Positions 8,381 through 16,985 of a stretch of DNA of 52,293 bases are shown one piece after another. How positions within the stretch are numbered: the first letter of the stretch is position 1; every line of letters starts with the position of its first letter. The notes under the pieces were generated by a model. The model was not told where the DNA came from. It ran no database searches and saw only the letters and a list, made by a program, of their open reading frames with translations. The DNA comes from Pseudomonadota bacterium (GTDB lineage Bacteria > Desulfobacterota > Binatia > UBA12015), in assembly GCA_005777805.1 (NCBI GenBank), contig SXLG01000098.1, positions 1 through 52,293 of the forward strand, read 5' to 3'. A program made the translations under genes and the position numbers.

Positions 8381-9196
8381 CTACTTGCGCCGCTTGGGCC
8401 GCGCGTACCCGGCGAGCAGCTCGGCCAAGCCGCGCGGCGTCCGATCCCGGTCGAGGATTCCGAACAAAATCGAGAAGCCGTGCTGCCACTCGTAGTTGTC
8501 CACCGCCGTCCAGTGGAAGAAGCCCCGCACGTCGATGCCATCGGCGAGCGCATGGGCGACGTGCCCGAGCGACGATGCCCGGATCTCGCGGCCCCAGCCG
8601 TCGTCGTCGGTACCGACCCCGTGCTCGCAGACGAGGAGGGGCCGTCCGGGCAGCTCGTCGGCGAGGCGGTGGAGGACAAACGCGAGTCCCTCGCTCCAGG
8701 GGACGTACCCGCCCGGTCCCACCCGTTCGCCGGTCGGGTACGGCGCGAACGTCAGATCACGGATCACGGCGTGCGCGCTGTAGTACGAGAAGCCGATCAG
8801 GTCGCCGAAGGTCGCAGCACAGAAGGCCGCGTGCCGAGCCCAGTAGCAGGAGCGGGCGTGGTCATCATGGAATCCGTCCTTGCCGATCTTGATGAACCAA
8901 ACCGGCAACGTGAAGTGGTGGACGCAGACCCACGACGAGAGCCCCGCGTCGCAGGCGGCGCTCGGGACGGCGCGGGAATGCTCGATCGCTGCGGCGTCGC
9001 GCTGCCCCTCGCGCGGCTCGATCCGGGCCCACTCGATCGACAGGCGGTGGTGGGTGAGCCCGAGGCAGGCGAGGATCGAGAAGTCCGAGGCAAATCGGGG
9101 CGCGAACTCGTTGCCGTCGCCGCTCTGGGGTCGGTCGAGGATCGCCACCGTGCCACCCGCGGCCATCTCTGCGCACGGGCGCCCGGCCCCGAACAC
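8381..9196 (-). pseudogene. Glycoside hydrolase family 1 remnant with internal deletion
   Basis: The 271-residue frame starts at GTG 9196, four bases after the TonB receptor stop. It carries clear GH1 pieces: L-T-H-H-R-L-S-I-E-W-A-R-I-E-P (48-61), H-H-F-T-L-P-V-W-F (93-101) and the nucleophile motif C-E-H-G-V-G-T-D-D-D (Glu191), then F-H-W-T-A-V-D-N-Y-E-W near the end. Functional GH1 enzymes are about 400-450 residues. Here the sequence jumps from F-G-D-L (130-133) straight to I-G-F-S-Y-Y-S. This removes the region that carries the acid/base N-E-P motif, and the N-terminal strand is also missing. A beta-glycosidase with one catalytic Glu cannot work normally, so I call it decayed. Confidence 0.7.
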
Positions 9197-9199
9197 ACG

Positions 9200-11713
9200 C
9201 TAGAAGCGATACGAGAGATCGCCCCCGAAGGTGCGCGGCAGTCCCCAGTAGAGCGAGGCGTTGCCGAGCGTCGCGCCGAAACCCATGGCACCGGTACGAT
9301 AAGCAACGTCGAGCAGGTTCTGGGCCCAGAGTGCGACCTCCGCACGGTCGTCGAGAAAGACCCACGACAGGCGCGCGTGCAGCAGGTTGTAGCCGGGCTG
9401 GACCGTGGCGGCGACCTCGGGCCCGAGGAAATGCGCGGAACTCTGGTAGTACCAGTCGATACGCGGCGTCAGCCAGCCGTCGGTCGCAACGCTGTCGCCC
9501 TCGATCGGAAAGCTCCACATCAATGCCAAATGGGTCTGCAGCTCGGGCGAATCGAGGAAACTCTCGCCGGCGCGATTGATCGGCCGTCCGTTGATATCGT
9601 TGACGGCCGTCGGAAAGTCGTCGTAGCGCGTGTGCAAGACACCGACCGAGCCCTGACCGACCAGCCCCGGCAGCAAGAGCCCCTGCGCCTCGAACTCGAT
9701 TCCGCGGCCGGTCGAAGAGGCCGCATTCTCCGTGACCTGCACCGGCCGCCCGTCCGCCCCGGTCTCGATCAGGGTGACCTGCATATCGCTGTAGTCGTAG
9801 AGGAAGGCCGAGAGTCCGAAGCTCAGCCGTTGCTCGAAGGTGATCGCCTTGGTGCCCACCTCGAAGGACTCGACCGTTTCGGGCGCGAAGGGCTCGAGAC
9901 CGGTCGAGACCGGACTCACCGTGGAATTGAAGCCGCCGCTACGGAAACCCCGCGCCCAGGTGAAGTAGCCCATCAGGTGCTCGACCCCGAGCGACTCGGG
10001 AACCGCATCGAGCAGCCCGCCCGGCGCGGTGAGCTGGAGGCTCGCCATCGGCGTCCACTCACCGAAGAGCTGCGATTCGGAATACGGACAGCCGGCGCAG
10101 GCGCGCTCGGCCGGTACCGCAATCGACGTATAATCGGTCTGCCGCGTCTCCTGGGTGTAACGCAGCCCGCCCGTCAGCCCGAGCCATTCGAGGGGATTCA
10201 CCGTGGCCTGGGAGTAGAGCGCCCAGTCGGAGTTGTCGGTCTTGGCAATGGTGCGGGTCGAGCCGTTGAGCGGGGGCACCGCCGTCCCCAACGTGAGCAC
10301 GGTCGGCGAACGGTTCTGCTCCCAGTAGGCGAACACTCCACCCACGAATTGGATGCGGTCCTCCCATGCCGAGGCGTTGATCTGCCCTTCCTGCTCGACC
10401 GACCAGCCACGAATCGGCCCACCGTCCTCGATGCCATCGCCGATCGAAGCCACCTTGCTCACCGCGAACGCCGTGTAATCGAGGTCGGTGCGAAAGCGCG
10501 TCTCGCCCTGCCCCCAGCTCGTGAGCGATTTCAAGACGACGTCCTCGAGCGGACCGAGTGCACCGGCGTCGAAGGTGATCACGCCCCAGGCGCCACTGCC
10601 CTTCTGGCTGACGAGCTGCAGGACGTTCGACTCGAAGCGGTAGGGGTCGGGTTCGTGACACGCGTCGAGGAACCCGGCCGGTGCCAGCGGTGCTGCCGGA
10701 TTGATGGCGCGACACTGCCCGCCCTGGTTGTGGCCGTGCTCCTCGCCCCATCGCCCCGTCAGATCGACCGTCAGCGCGTCGAGCGCCTGCCAGCGGATCG
10801 TGCCGAGGAAGTTCACGGCGTCGATGTCGTTGGCCGGCACATCGAGCAAGGTATTCTCCGCGTATCCACCAAAATTTACCGTGGCCGCGGCAAGCCGCAT
10901 CGCCAGCGTGTCGTCGAGCGTCTCGCTCGCAACCGGCACGTTGAGCATCGAGCGCGTCTCGACGGCGCCGAAGTTGCCCGCCCGCACGAAAGCCTCGCCC
11001 TCCAGCTCGGACGAAGGCTTCGCACTGGTCACGTTGACCGCCCCGCCGACGCTATTCTTGCCAAAAAGCGTCCCCTGCGGGCCGCGCAGCACCTCGATCT
11101 GCTGCACATCGACCACCGACATCACCGAGCCGAGACCGCGGCCGAGATAGACCCCATCGAGGTAGACGGCGACGGCCGGGTCGAAAGCCGTGCTCGGCCG
11201 GGTCGTGCCGATGCCGCGAATCCGGATCGCCGAGGAAGTGTTGACCCCGGCGGCATTCGACTCGAACTGCATATTGGGCACGAGCTGGCGCACCTGGCTG
11301 AAGCGCTCGGTCCCACTGGCGCGCAGTTCCTCGACGCCGATCGCCGTGACGGAAAGCGGCGTCTCCTCGAGAAGTTCCGCCCGCTTGCGCGCCGAGACGA
11401 CGATCTCCTCGACTTGCTGGCGCGCCCCGGGCGAGAGTCCCTCGACGGGCAAGCCGGAAACCGCACGTGCCCCCTGAGTTTCGGCAGCGTCGACATCGCT
11501 TGCCGGTGGGGCCGCCTGCTCGGGTGCTTCTCCCGGCCCGAGCGGATCGATGCTGCCGGCCTCCGCTCCGGTGCCGGCGCGATCGCCGGATCCGACAGCA
11601 TCGGCCGCGCCTGCCGGCGCCACCAGCAAGACCATCACGACCGCGTTGACGACCCAGCGGATCCCGCGCCGGAGCCCTTCCCGCCGACCTACTGACAACA
11701 TGGGGACTGCCAT
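9200..11713 (-). CDS. TonB-dependent outer-membrane receptor
   Basis: The protein is about 837 residues and has a hydrophobic signal segment, an unusually long Pro/Ala/Gly linker of about 60 residues, and a TonB-box-like E-E-I-V-V-S-A-R-K. A plug domain follows (L-S-V-T-A-I-G-V-E-E-L, R-I-R-G-I-G, Y-L-D-G-V-Y-L-G-R, V-L-R-G-P-Q-G-T-L-F-G-K-N-S). A 22-strand-type barrel follows, ending in aromatic F (D-L-S-Y-R-F). This subtype (iron/steroid or pesticin-like, common in aromatic and steroid degraders) imports an unknown ligand using TonB-ExbBD energy. ATG 11713 is chosen; ATG 11701 and TTG 11737 are alternatives. A chorismatase lies divergently 163 bp away. Confidence 0.9.
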   Translation of the reverse strand: MAVPMLSVGRREGLRRGIRWVVNAVVMVLLVAPAGAADAVGSGDRAGTGAEAGSIDPLGPGEAPEQAAPPASDVDAAETQGARAVSGLPVEGLSPGARQQVEEIVVSARKRAELLEETPLSVTAIGVEELRASGTERFSQVRQLVPNMQFESNAAGVNTSSAIRIRGIGTTRPSTAFDPAVAVYLDGVYLGRGLGSVMSVVDVQQIEVLRGPQGTLFGKNSVGGAVNVTSAKPSSELEGEAFVRAGNFGAVETRSMLNVPVASETLDDTLAMRLAAATVNFGGYAENTLLDVPANDIDAVNFLGTIRWQALDALTVDLTGRWGEEHGHNQGGQCRAINPAAPLAPAGFLDACHEPDPYRFESNVLQLVSQKGSGAWGVITFDAGALGPLEDVVLKSLTSWGQGETRFRTDLDYTAFAVSKVASIGDGIEDGGPIRGWSVEQEGQINASAWEDRIQFVGGVFAYWEQNRSPTVLTLGTAVPPLNGSTRTIAKTDNSDWALYSQATVNPLEWLGLTGGLRYTQETRQTDYTSIAVPAERACAGCPYSESQLFGEWTPMASLQLTAPGGLLDAVPESLGVEHLMGYFTWARGFRSGGFNSTVSPVSTGLEPFAPETVESFEVGTKAITFEQRLSFGLSAFLYDYSDMQVTLIETGADGRPVQVTENAASSTGRGIEFEAQGLLLPGLVGQGSVGVLHTRYDDFPTAVNDINGRPINRAGESFLDSPELQTHLALMWSFPIEGDSVATDGWLTPRIDWYYQSSAHFLGPEVAATVQPGYNLLHARLSWVFLDDRAEVALWAQNLLDVAYRTGAMGFGATLGNASLYWGLPRTFGGDLSYRF

Positions 11714-11876
11714 TATCACGGTCCTGTACCCGCCCAAACGAAAGAGGTCGCACGCAGGCCTGCGCGACAGATGTTTCCCCGCGCCCAGAACGGGTCTACG
11801 CCGACGGTGTCCGTCGACGCCGACACGCAGGCCAGCGCGACAAGCGTTTCCGCCGCGGACGGGCTAGCGTGCCCGG

Positions 11877-12806
11877 GTGAGCGGGGCTCCGGGCAGATGG
11901 CACCCGCGCGAACCGGTGCGGGCGCCCGAGCCGCGGTTCGTTGCCAGGGGCACGGCAGCGGATCTGCCCGCGTGGGCCCAGCGCTGGAACGAGAACGCCA
12001 AAGCCCGCGCGCAGCGTCTCGGCCCCGACCTGACGCGCACCGAGCACGGCCCCGGACCGATCCGGCTGCGGAGCGTCGTCCTGCACGGGGCACTCGAGCT
12101 CGAAACGCCCCTCTTCGAGAGGCACGCCCAGCAGGCGTACGCAGCGCTACTCGCCGACATCGATCCGTCTGCGATCGCCCGGGTGTGGAACTTCGTGCCG
12201 GGAATCTCGGGCCCGATGGACGCCACCCGCAACCGCTACATGGCCTTCAACGCCGCTCGCTTCTCGGCTTTCCACGATCTGCCGGCGCGGCCCGGGTTCT
12301 TCCCTGTCGCCTCCGGCGTCGGTCATGCCGGCGACGATCTGGTGCTGCATCTCCTGCACGGCGATTTCACTGTGACGCCCTTCGCCAACCCGAGGCAGCG
12401 GGCGCCAGAACACTATTCCGAGCGTTACGGCCCGCTTCCCCCGGTGTTCGCTCGCGGAGCACTGGTCAGGGGGAACCGCGACGAATCCTGGGTCGTGATT
12501 GCCGGGACGGCGAGCATCGTCGGCGAGGACTCGATTCACCCCGGCGATTTCGCGAGCCAACTCGACGAGACCCTCCTCAATCTGGAGCACGTGGCGCGAG
12601 AGGCAGGCCACGCTCTCGGGCGCGAACTCCTGCCCGAGGCCCTGTCCGACTGGCTCGTCTACCTGCCCGACATGCACCACACGCCCGCACGGGAGTCCGC
12701 CCTCACGCAGCGGCTCCCGCCCGCTGTACAATTAGAGATTCGCTCCCAGGCTCTCTGCCGCGAGGAGTTGCTGGTCGAGATCGAATGCGCCGGACGCATC
12801 GGCTGA
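11877..12806 (+). CDS. Chorismatase (FkbO/Hyg5/XanB2-like)
   Basis: This 309-residue protein matches the chorismatase family in the order of its signatures: A-R-V-W-N-F-V-P-G-I, N-R-Y-M-A-F-N-A-A-R, P-V-A-S-G-V-G, T-P-F-A-N-P-R-Q, Y-G-P-L-P-P-V-F-A-R-G, G-T-A-S-I-V-G-E-D-S-I-H-P-G-D and the C-terminal C-R-E-E-L-L-V-E-I-E. Members hydrolyse chorismate to pyruvate plus a dihydroxy-cyclohexadiene acid (FkbO) or 3-/4-hydroxybenzoate (Hyg5, XanB2). Which reaction applies cannot be told by eye. Possible uses are quinone head groups, an aryl-polyene-like pigment or a starter unit. The only start is GTG 11877, without a clear Shine-Dalgarno. It is not in an operon with any biosynthetic gene here. Confidence 0.8.
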   Translation: MSGAPGRWHPREPVRAPEPRFVARGTAADLPAWAQRWNENAKARAQRLGPDLTRTEHGPGPIRLRSVVLHGALELETPLFERHAQQAYAALLADIDPSAIARVWNFVPGISGPMDATRNRYMAFNAARFSAFHDLPARPGFFPVASGVGHAGDDLVLHLLHGDFTVTPFANPRQRAPEHYSERYGPLPPVFARGALVRGNRDESWVVIAGTASIVGEDSIHPGDFASQLDETLLNLEHVAREAGHALGRELLPEALSDWLVYLPDMHHTPARESALTQRLPPAVQLEIRSQALCREELLVEIECAGRIG

Positions 12807-12876
12807 ACTCGCAAGTCGACCGCGCACACGCGCAACTCACGACGGCCGCACCGGGCGATATCGTCTCCCGGTGCTC

Positions 12877-12903
12877 GCACGGCGTGCCGCCGGCACGCCG
12901 TGC
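12877..12903. terminator. Bidirectional terminator hairpin between convergent genes
   Basis: GCACGGCGTGCC (12877-12888) and GGCACGCCGTGC (12892-12903) form a perfect 12-bp stem with a 3-base GCC loop. It lies in the 105-bp gap between the convergent chorismatase and SDR genes, nine bases from the SDR stop. The symmetric form suits termination from both sides, although the T tract is weak. Confidence 0.6.
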
Positions 12904-12911
12904 GATTTCGC

Positions 12912-13784
12912 TCAGCTCCGCATATCGAAACCCATCGACTCCGGCAGAAAGACCGTCGCCTCGTTGTCGGCGATGTCCTGCGCCGAGAAACCGTCCTTGC
13001 GCAGGCCGTCGGTACCGCAGACCTTGAGTTCGGCGACGCGAGCCCCGCCCACGAAGAGGAACTTGCCGGTCTTGTTCCCGGAGAGTTCGCTCACCATGTA
13101 GAGCACGGCCTGCGAGATCCGGGCGGGGGCGAGCGCCTTGGCCGCAGCCTCGTTGGCCTCGCCCCCCATCAGATCCGAAGTCATCCGGGTGAACGCGACG
13201 GGCGCGAGACCCCATGTCCGGATCTTGTACTTCGCACCCTCGAGCGCGAGGCAGCGCGTGAAGCCCGCGATGCCCGCCTTGGCCGCGCCGTAATTGCACT
13301 GGCCGAAGTTGCCGATCAGGCCCGAGGTCGAGCTGGTGTTGACGATCACGCCACCCTGACCGCTCTCCTTCATCCAGGCGAAGACCGGACGGGTGACACA
13401 GAACGTACCCTTCAGGTGGACTGCGATCACCGAATCCCAGTCCGCCTCCTCGGTCTTGACCAGGGTCTTGTCGCGCAGGATCCCCGCGTTGTTGATCAGG
13501 ATGTCGACCCGACCAAAGGCGCCGAGCGCTGATTTCAGAATGCCCTCGCCCCCCGCGATACTGGACACCGAATCGTAGTTGGCGACGGCCTCGCCACCGG
13601 CCGCCTTGATCTCGCCAACCACCTGGTCCGCCATGGCCGCGCCGCCACCGACGCCGTCGCGCGTGCCGCCAAGATCGTTGATCACGATCCGGGCACCGTT
13701 GCGCGCCAGCAGAAGTGCATGCGTTCGGCCGAGCCCACCGCCCGAACCCGTGATGATCGCTACCTTGCCATCGAGAAGACCCAT
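12912..13784 (-). CDS. SDR oxidoreductase, HSD17B4/3-hydroxyacyl-CoA dehydrogenase type
   Basis: The 290-residue SDR has the nucleotide motif T-G-S-G-G-G-L-G-R-T-H, then N-D-L-G-G-T-R-D-G-V-G-G-G typical of peroxisomal multifunctional-enzyme type dehydrogenases. It continues with N-N-A-G-I-L-R-D-K, catalytic Ser in N-T-S-S-T-S-G and Y-G-A-A-K (Tyr and Lys). These enzymes oxidise 3-hydroxyacyl-CoA, including branched or steroid side-chain intermediates, with NAD. The frame is open further upstream to 13892, but ATG 13784 is chosen for its GGGAGG ribosome site 10 bases before. It is divergent from a CaiB/BaiF gene, so a shared acyl-CoA pathway is likely. Confidence 0.85.
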   Translation of the reverse strand: MGLLDGKVAIITGSGGGLGRTHALLLARNGARIVINDLGGTRDGVGGGAAMADQVVGEIKAAGGEAVANYDSVSSIAGGEGILKSALGAFGRVDILINNAGILRDKTLVKTEEADWDSVIAVHLKGTFCVTRPVFAWMKESGQGGVIVNTSSTSGLIGNFGQCNYGAAKAGIAGFTRCLALEGAKYKIRTWGLAPVAFTRMTSDLMGGEANEAAAKALAPARISQAVLYMVSELSGNKTGKFLFVGGARVAELKVCGTDGLRKDGFSAQDIADNEATVFLPESMGFDMRS

Positions 13785-14139
13785 CGTCCGCGTACCTCCC
13801 TGAGATGCCGTTGCGCAGCACCACTGCGGTGGCGCCAGCGTTGCCGTCGAGTTCGGCGCGCAAGCGTTCGCATAGGGAGGCTGGGGCGCCAAGGGCCGCG
13901 CCGCGGGGCAGGACCGGCGGCGATGAGTCGTTGCGTCAACGGCTCACCGGAAACCGCCAGCCACGCACGGCACGGCGCGGTGCGGCGGCAGCCGGTGGCA
14001 CCGCTGGCCGCCCCGGCCTAAGGTGCGCTCCGCACGGAGAAGCTCGATCTCGCTGGGCGCGCCGGCCTTCAGCGTAGCGCCGCCGCGGCAACCGAACCTG
14101 CCGGCCGAAGATCTCACAGGCCAAGACGGAGGAATCGCG
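13785..14139. promoter_or_regulatory. 355-bp divergent control region between SDR and CaiB/BaiF genes
   Basis: The gap between two divergent starts must hold both promoters. Both flanking starts have clear Shine-Dalgarno sequences (GGGAGG for the SDR, GGAGGA for the transferase). I see no convincing operator palindrome or -10/-35 pair in this GC-rich sequence. Confidence 0.4.
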
Positions 14140-15348
14140 ATGAAGGTCATGGAGGGCATCCGGGTCATCGAGGTCGCCGAGTGGACGTTCGTGCCCGCGG
14201 CGGCAACGGTGCTGGCGGACTGGGGCGCGGACGTCATCAAGGTGGAGCACCCCGGACGCGGCGACAGCATCCGCGGACTCGTCAGCTCGGGCCTGATTCC
14301 GGGCGTGCAGGGCGCCAATTTCTTCGTCGAGCAACAGTTCCGGAACAAGCGCAGCGTCGGCATCGATATCTCGACCGACTCGGGCCGCCAGCTGCTCTAC
14401 CGCCTGGTCGAGACGGCCGACGTGTTCCTGACCAGCATGTTGCCCGACGCCCGCGCCCGCTTCGGCATCACGGGCGAGGACATCCGCCGCGTGAACCCAC
14501 GTTGCATCTACGCCCGTGGCTCGGGATACGGCCCCAAGGGCCCCGACGCGCATCGCGGCGGCTACGACGGACTCTCCTTCTGGATGCGGGGTGGTGTCGC
14601 CGACGTGATGACAACGCCGGGCGAGCCCTTCGTCATGCAGCGGGCGGCCTTTGGCGACTTCACCGGCGGCATGTTCATCGCGGGCGGCATCGCCGGCGCC
14701 CTCTTCCACCGCGAGCGCACCGGAGAGGCCCGCTCGGTGGACGTCTCGCTGCTCGGCGAGGCCTGCTGGATGCTCTCGGCCGATATGGTGGCCTCGATGA
14801 CCTACGGCTTCGAGCTGCCCAAGGGGCGCATGCTCGGCGCACCCAACCCGATGGTCGCGACCTATCTTTGTGCTGACCAGAAGCACCTCCAGCTCATGAT
14901 GCTGCAAGCCGACAAGTTCTGGCCCATCCTGATCGCGGCGCTCGAGCGGTCCGAACTCGCCAGCGACGAGCGCTTCGCGACACCCGAGAAGCGGCGCGAG
15001 AACGCGGCCATGCTGCAGGCCGAGTTCACGCGCCACTTCGCCACGCAGCCGCGCGACCACTGGCGCGACCGCTTGAACGCCACCGACTGCATCTGGGGAC
15101 CGGTCCAGTCGCCGCTCGAAGTCGCGGTCGATCCACAAGTCGAGGCAAACCGCTACGTCGTACCCTACGAGCATCCCCAATTCGGCCCGCTGCGAGTCAC
15201 CTCGAGCCCCGTGCAGTTCGCCGAGGAACCGGTCGAGGTGCGGCGCGTGGCGCCCGAGGTCGGCGCCGACACCGAGGAGATTCTGCTCGAACTTGGCTGC
15301 GACTGGGAGCAGATCGGTGGTTGGAAGGAGGCGGGGGTCATCAGTTGA
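14140..15348 (+). CDS. CaiB/BaiF family acyl-CoA transferase (first copy)
   Basis: The 402-residue class III CoA-transferase has the family start G-I-R-V-I-E-V-A-E, then L-A-D-W-G-A-D-V-I-K-V-E-H-P and N-K-R-S-V-G-I-D. The catalytic Asp is in F-G-D-F-T-G-G-M, followed by R-T-G-E-A-R-S-V-D-V-S-L-L. Such enzymes move CoA between carboxylic acids as part of fatty-acid, carnitine, bile-acid or aromatic catabolism. ATG 14140 follows GGAGGA at a good distance; the upstream open frame is not coding-like. It is divergent from the SDR and followed by a repeat-bearing gap. Confidence 0.88.
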   Translation: MKVMEGIRVIEVAEWTFVPAAATVLADWGADVIKVEHPGRGDSIRGLVSSGLIPGVQGANFFVEQQFRNKRSVGIDISTDSGRQLLYRLVETADVFLTSMLPDARARFGITGEDIRRVNPRCIYARGSGYGPKGPDAHRGGYDGLSFWMRGGVADVMTTPGEPFVMQRAAFGDFTGGMFIAGGIAGALFHRERTGEARSVDVSLLGEACWMLSADMVASMTYGFELPKGRMLGAPNPMVATYLCADQKHLQLMMLQADKFWPILIAALERSELASDERFATPEKRRENAAMLQAEFTRHFATQPRDHWRDRLNATDCIWGPVQSPLEVAVDPQVEANRYVVPYEHPQFGPLRVTSSPVQFAEEPVEVRRVAPEVGADTEEILLELGCDWEQIGGWKEAGVIS

Positions 15349-15377
15349 GCCCGCCCCACGTACCGACTCGAGTGCTT

Positions 15378-15543
15378 CGACATGTAGGCAGCGCGGTGGC
15401 GCGCGGCCAGAGGAACGTCGCCGCGCGCCGCGCACGGCGTGGGCTGCTCCGCCATGTCCGCATCGGGGTGCCGACCAGGACCCGGTCGACGACCATCGCC
15501 GCGCAGCGCTCCTCGCCGGGCCGCCATGTCCGCATCGGGGTGC
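15378..15543. repeat. Three direct repeats spaced exactly 72 bp
   Basis: A perfect 23-bp unit (CCGCCATGTCCG...GGGGTGC) occurs at 15449-15471 and 15521-15543. A degenerate copy, 17 of 23 identical by my count, starts at 15378, giving steps of 72 and 72 bp. Similarity also extends weakly into the spacers (for example T-C-G-C-C-G-C-G-C before each later copy). The array fills the gap before the glycosyltransferase start at 15563. Confidence 0.7.
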
Positions 15544-15562
15544 GTGCTAGGGCACCGGCCGC

Positions 15563-16939
15563 ATGACTCCCTTGGTGGCATCTCCCCCGGCCCAGGTCGC
15601 TGCCGCCGCCGGACCGGCGGGCACCCGCCGTCTCCGCATCGCGCTGCTGACCTATCGCGGCAAACCCACCTGCGGCGGCCAGGGCGTCTACATCCGCCAC
15701 CTGAGTCGCGCGCTCATCGATCTGGGCCACCACGTCGAGGTCTTCTCCGGGCCGCCCCTGCCGGAACTCGACCCTCGCGTGGTGCTCCACGCCGTGCCAA
15801 GCCTTGATTTCTACAACGACGAGCACCCCCTCCAGATGCCGCGACCCGCGCAAATGCGAACGCGCGGCGATTGGGTCGAACTCGGCGCTTTCCTGACCGG
15901 CGTGTTCCCCGAGCCGCTCGCCTTCAGCGTGCGGGTCGCGGCGTTGCTGCGCCCTCGCGTGGCCGAGTTCGACATCGTCCACGACAACCAGGGGCTCGGC
16001 TCCGGGATGCTGGCTCTCGCCCGCACAGGCCTGCCCCTCATCGCGACCATCCATCATCCCAACACGGTCGACCGCCGCCTCGAGCTGGAGGCCGCCCTGG
16101 GCTTCTGGCCACGCTTCTTCCGCCGCCGCTGGTATTCGTTCGTCGACATGCAGACGCGCGTCGTGCAGAGCTACCCCGAGGTCATCACCGATTCCGCAGC
16201 GTCGCGGGAGGACATCGCGCGCGATCACCGGGTGGCACGCGAGCGGCTCTTCGTGGTGCCGGTCGGCGTCGATGCCGAGGTCTTCCGGCCGCTCCCGGAG
16301 GTGGCACGTCGGCCTGGCCGGTTGATGACGCTCGCAAGTGCCGACATGGCGATGAAGGGCCTGCGCTTCCTGCTCGAAGCCGTGGCCGAACTGCGCGCCG
16401 CCGGGCGCGCGCTTGAACTCGTCGTCGTGGGCCGCCTCAAGGAGGATGGCACGGCCGCGCGCACGATTCGCGAACTGGGTCTCGCCGATGCAGTCCATTT
16501 CGAGGCTGACATCACCGAGGACCGCCTGGTCCAGCTCTACGCCGAAGCCGAGCTGGCTGTCGTGCCCTCGCTCTATGAGGGTTTCTCGTTACCGGCGGTC
16601 GAAGCGATGAGTGCCGGCGTGCCGCTGGTCGCGACCACCGGCGGCGCTCTCCCCGAAGTAGTGGGCCGCGACGGCGAAACGGTCTTCCTCGTGCCGCCCG
16701 GAAACGCGGTCGCGCTGTCGCGCCGGATCGGTGAGGCTCTCGACGACCCCGCGCTTCGGGCGCGTATCGCGGCCGCCGGCCGCCAGCGCGTGCTCGAACT
16801 CTGGACGTGGAAGCAAACCGCGCTCAAGACCGTCGAGCGCTACACCTCGGTCCTGTCGGCACGCAGCGACGGCGTCGCGCCGCAGAGCGCTCCACGACAG
16901 GCGCTCGCAGACCGCAGCCCAGCAGCACTTCTCGGATGA
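15563..16939 (+). CDS. GT4-type glycosyltransferase
   Basis: The 458-residue protein has the GT-B layout: an N-terminal G-G-Q-G-V-Y-I-R-H-L-S-R-A-L acceptor loop and H-D-N-Q-G-L-G. The C-terminal UDP/GDP-sugar site reads P-S-L-Y-E-G-F-S-L-P-A-V-E-A-M-S, with the E-x(7)-E motif of GT4. It transfers a sugar from an activated donor to a lipid or polysaccharide, probably at the inner face of the membrane; the acceptor is unknown. About 45 bp separate its TGA from the next CaiB/BaiF start, so the two may be co-transcribed although functions differ. The last 25 residues are low complexity. The ATG follows the 72-bp repeat array directly. Confidence 0.85.
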   Translation: MTPLVASPPAQVAAAAGPAGTRRLRIALLTYRGKPTCGGQGVYIRHLSRALIDLGHHVEVFSGPPLPELDPRVVLHAVPSLDFYNDEHPLQMPRPAQMRTRGDWVELGAFLTGVFPEPLAFSVRVAALLRPRVAEFDIVHDNQGLGSGMLALARTGLPLIATIHHPNTVDRRLELEAALGFWPRFFRRRWYSFVDMQTRVVQSYPEVITDSAASREDIARDHRVARERLFVVPVGVDAEVFRPLPEVARRPGRLMTLASADMAMKGLRFLLEAVAELRAAGRALELVVVGRLKEDGTAARTIRELGLADAVHFEADITEDRLVQLYAEAELAVVPSLYEGFSLPAVEAMSAGVPLVATTGGALPEVVGRDGETVFLVPPGNAVALSRRIGEALDDPALRARIAAAGRQRVLELWTWKQTALKTVERYTSVLSARSDGVAPQSAPRQALADRSPAALLG

Positions 16940-16985
16940 ATCGTCCGGCGCGCCTGCGCGACGGCCAGACACAGGAGACTCCTCG

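Noticed and set aside
8285-11695. Plus-strand frame open for 1136 codons opposite the TonB receptor
   Set aside because: Opposite-strand open frames are common in GC-rich genes; the product is Arg/Pro/Gly-biased, has no domain, and the TonB receptor on the minus strand is unmistakable.
13936-15435. Minus-strand frame of 499 codons opposite the first CaiB/BaiF gene
   Set aside because: Shadow of a strong plus-strand gene; composition and lack of motifs are typical of antisense frames.
15378-15543. CRISPR array
   Set aside because: The spacing near 72 bp recalls repeat plus spacer, but the 'spacers' are themselves partly similar, there are only 2-3 copies, unit sequences differ between loci, one lies inside a gene, and no cas genes are present.
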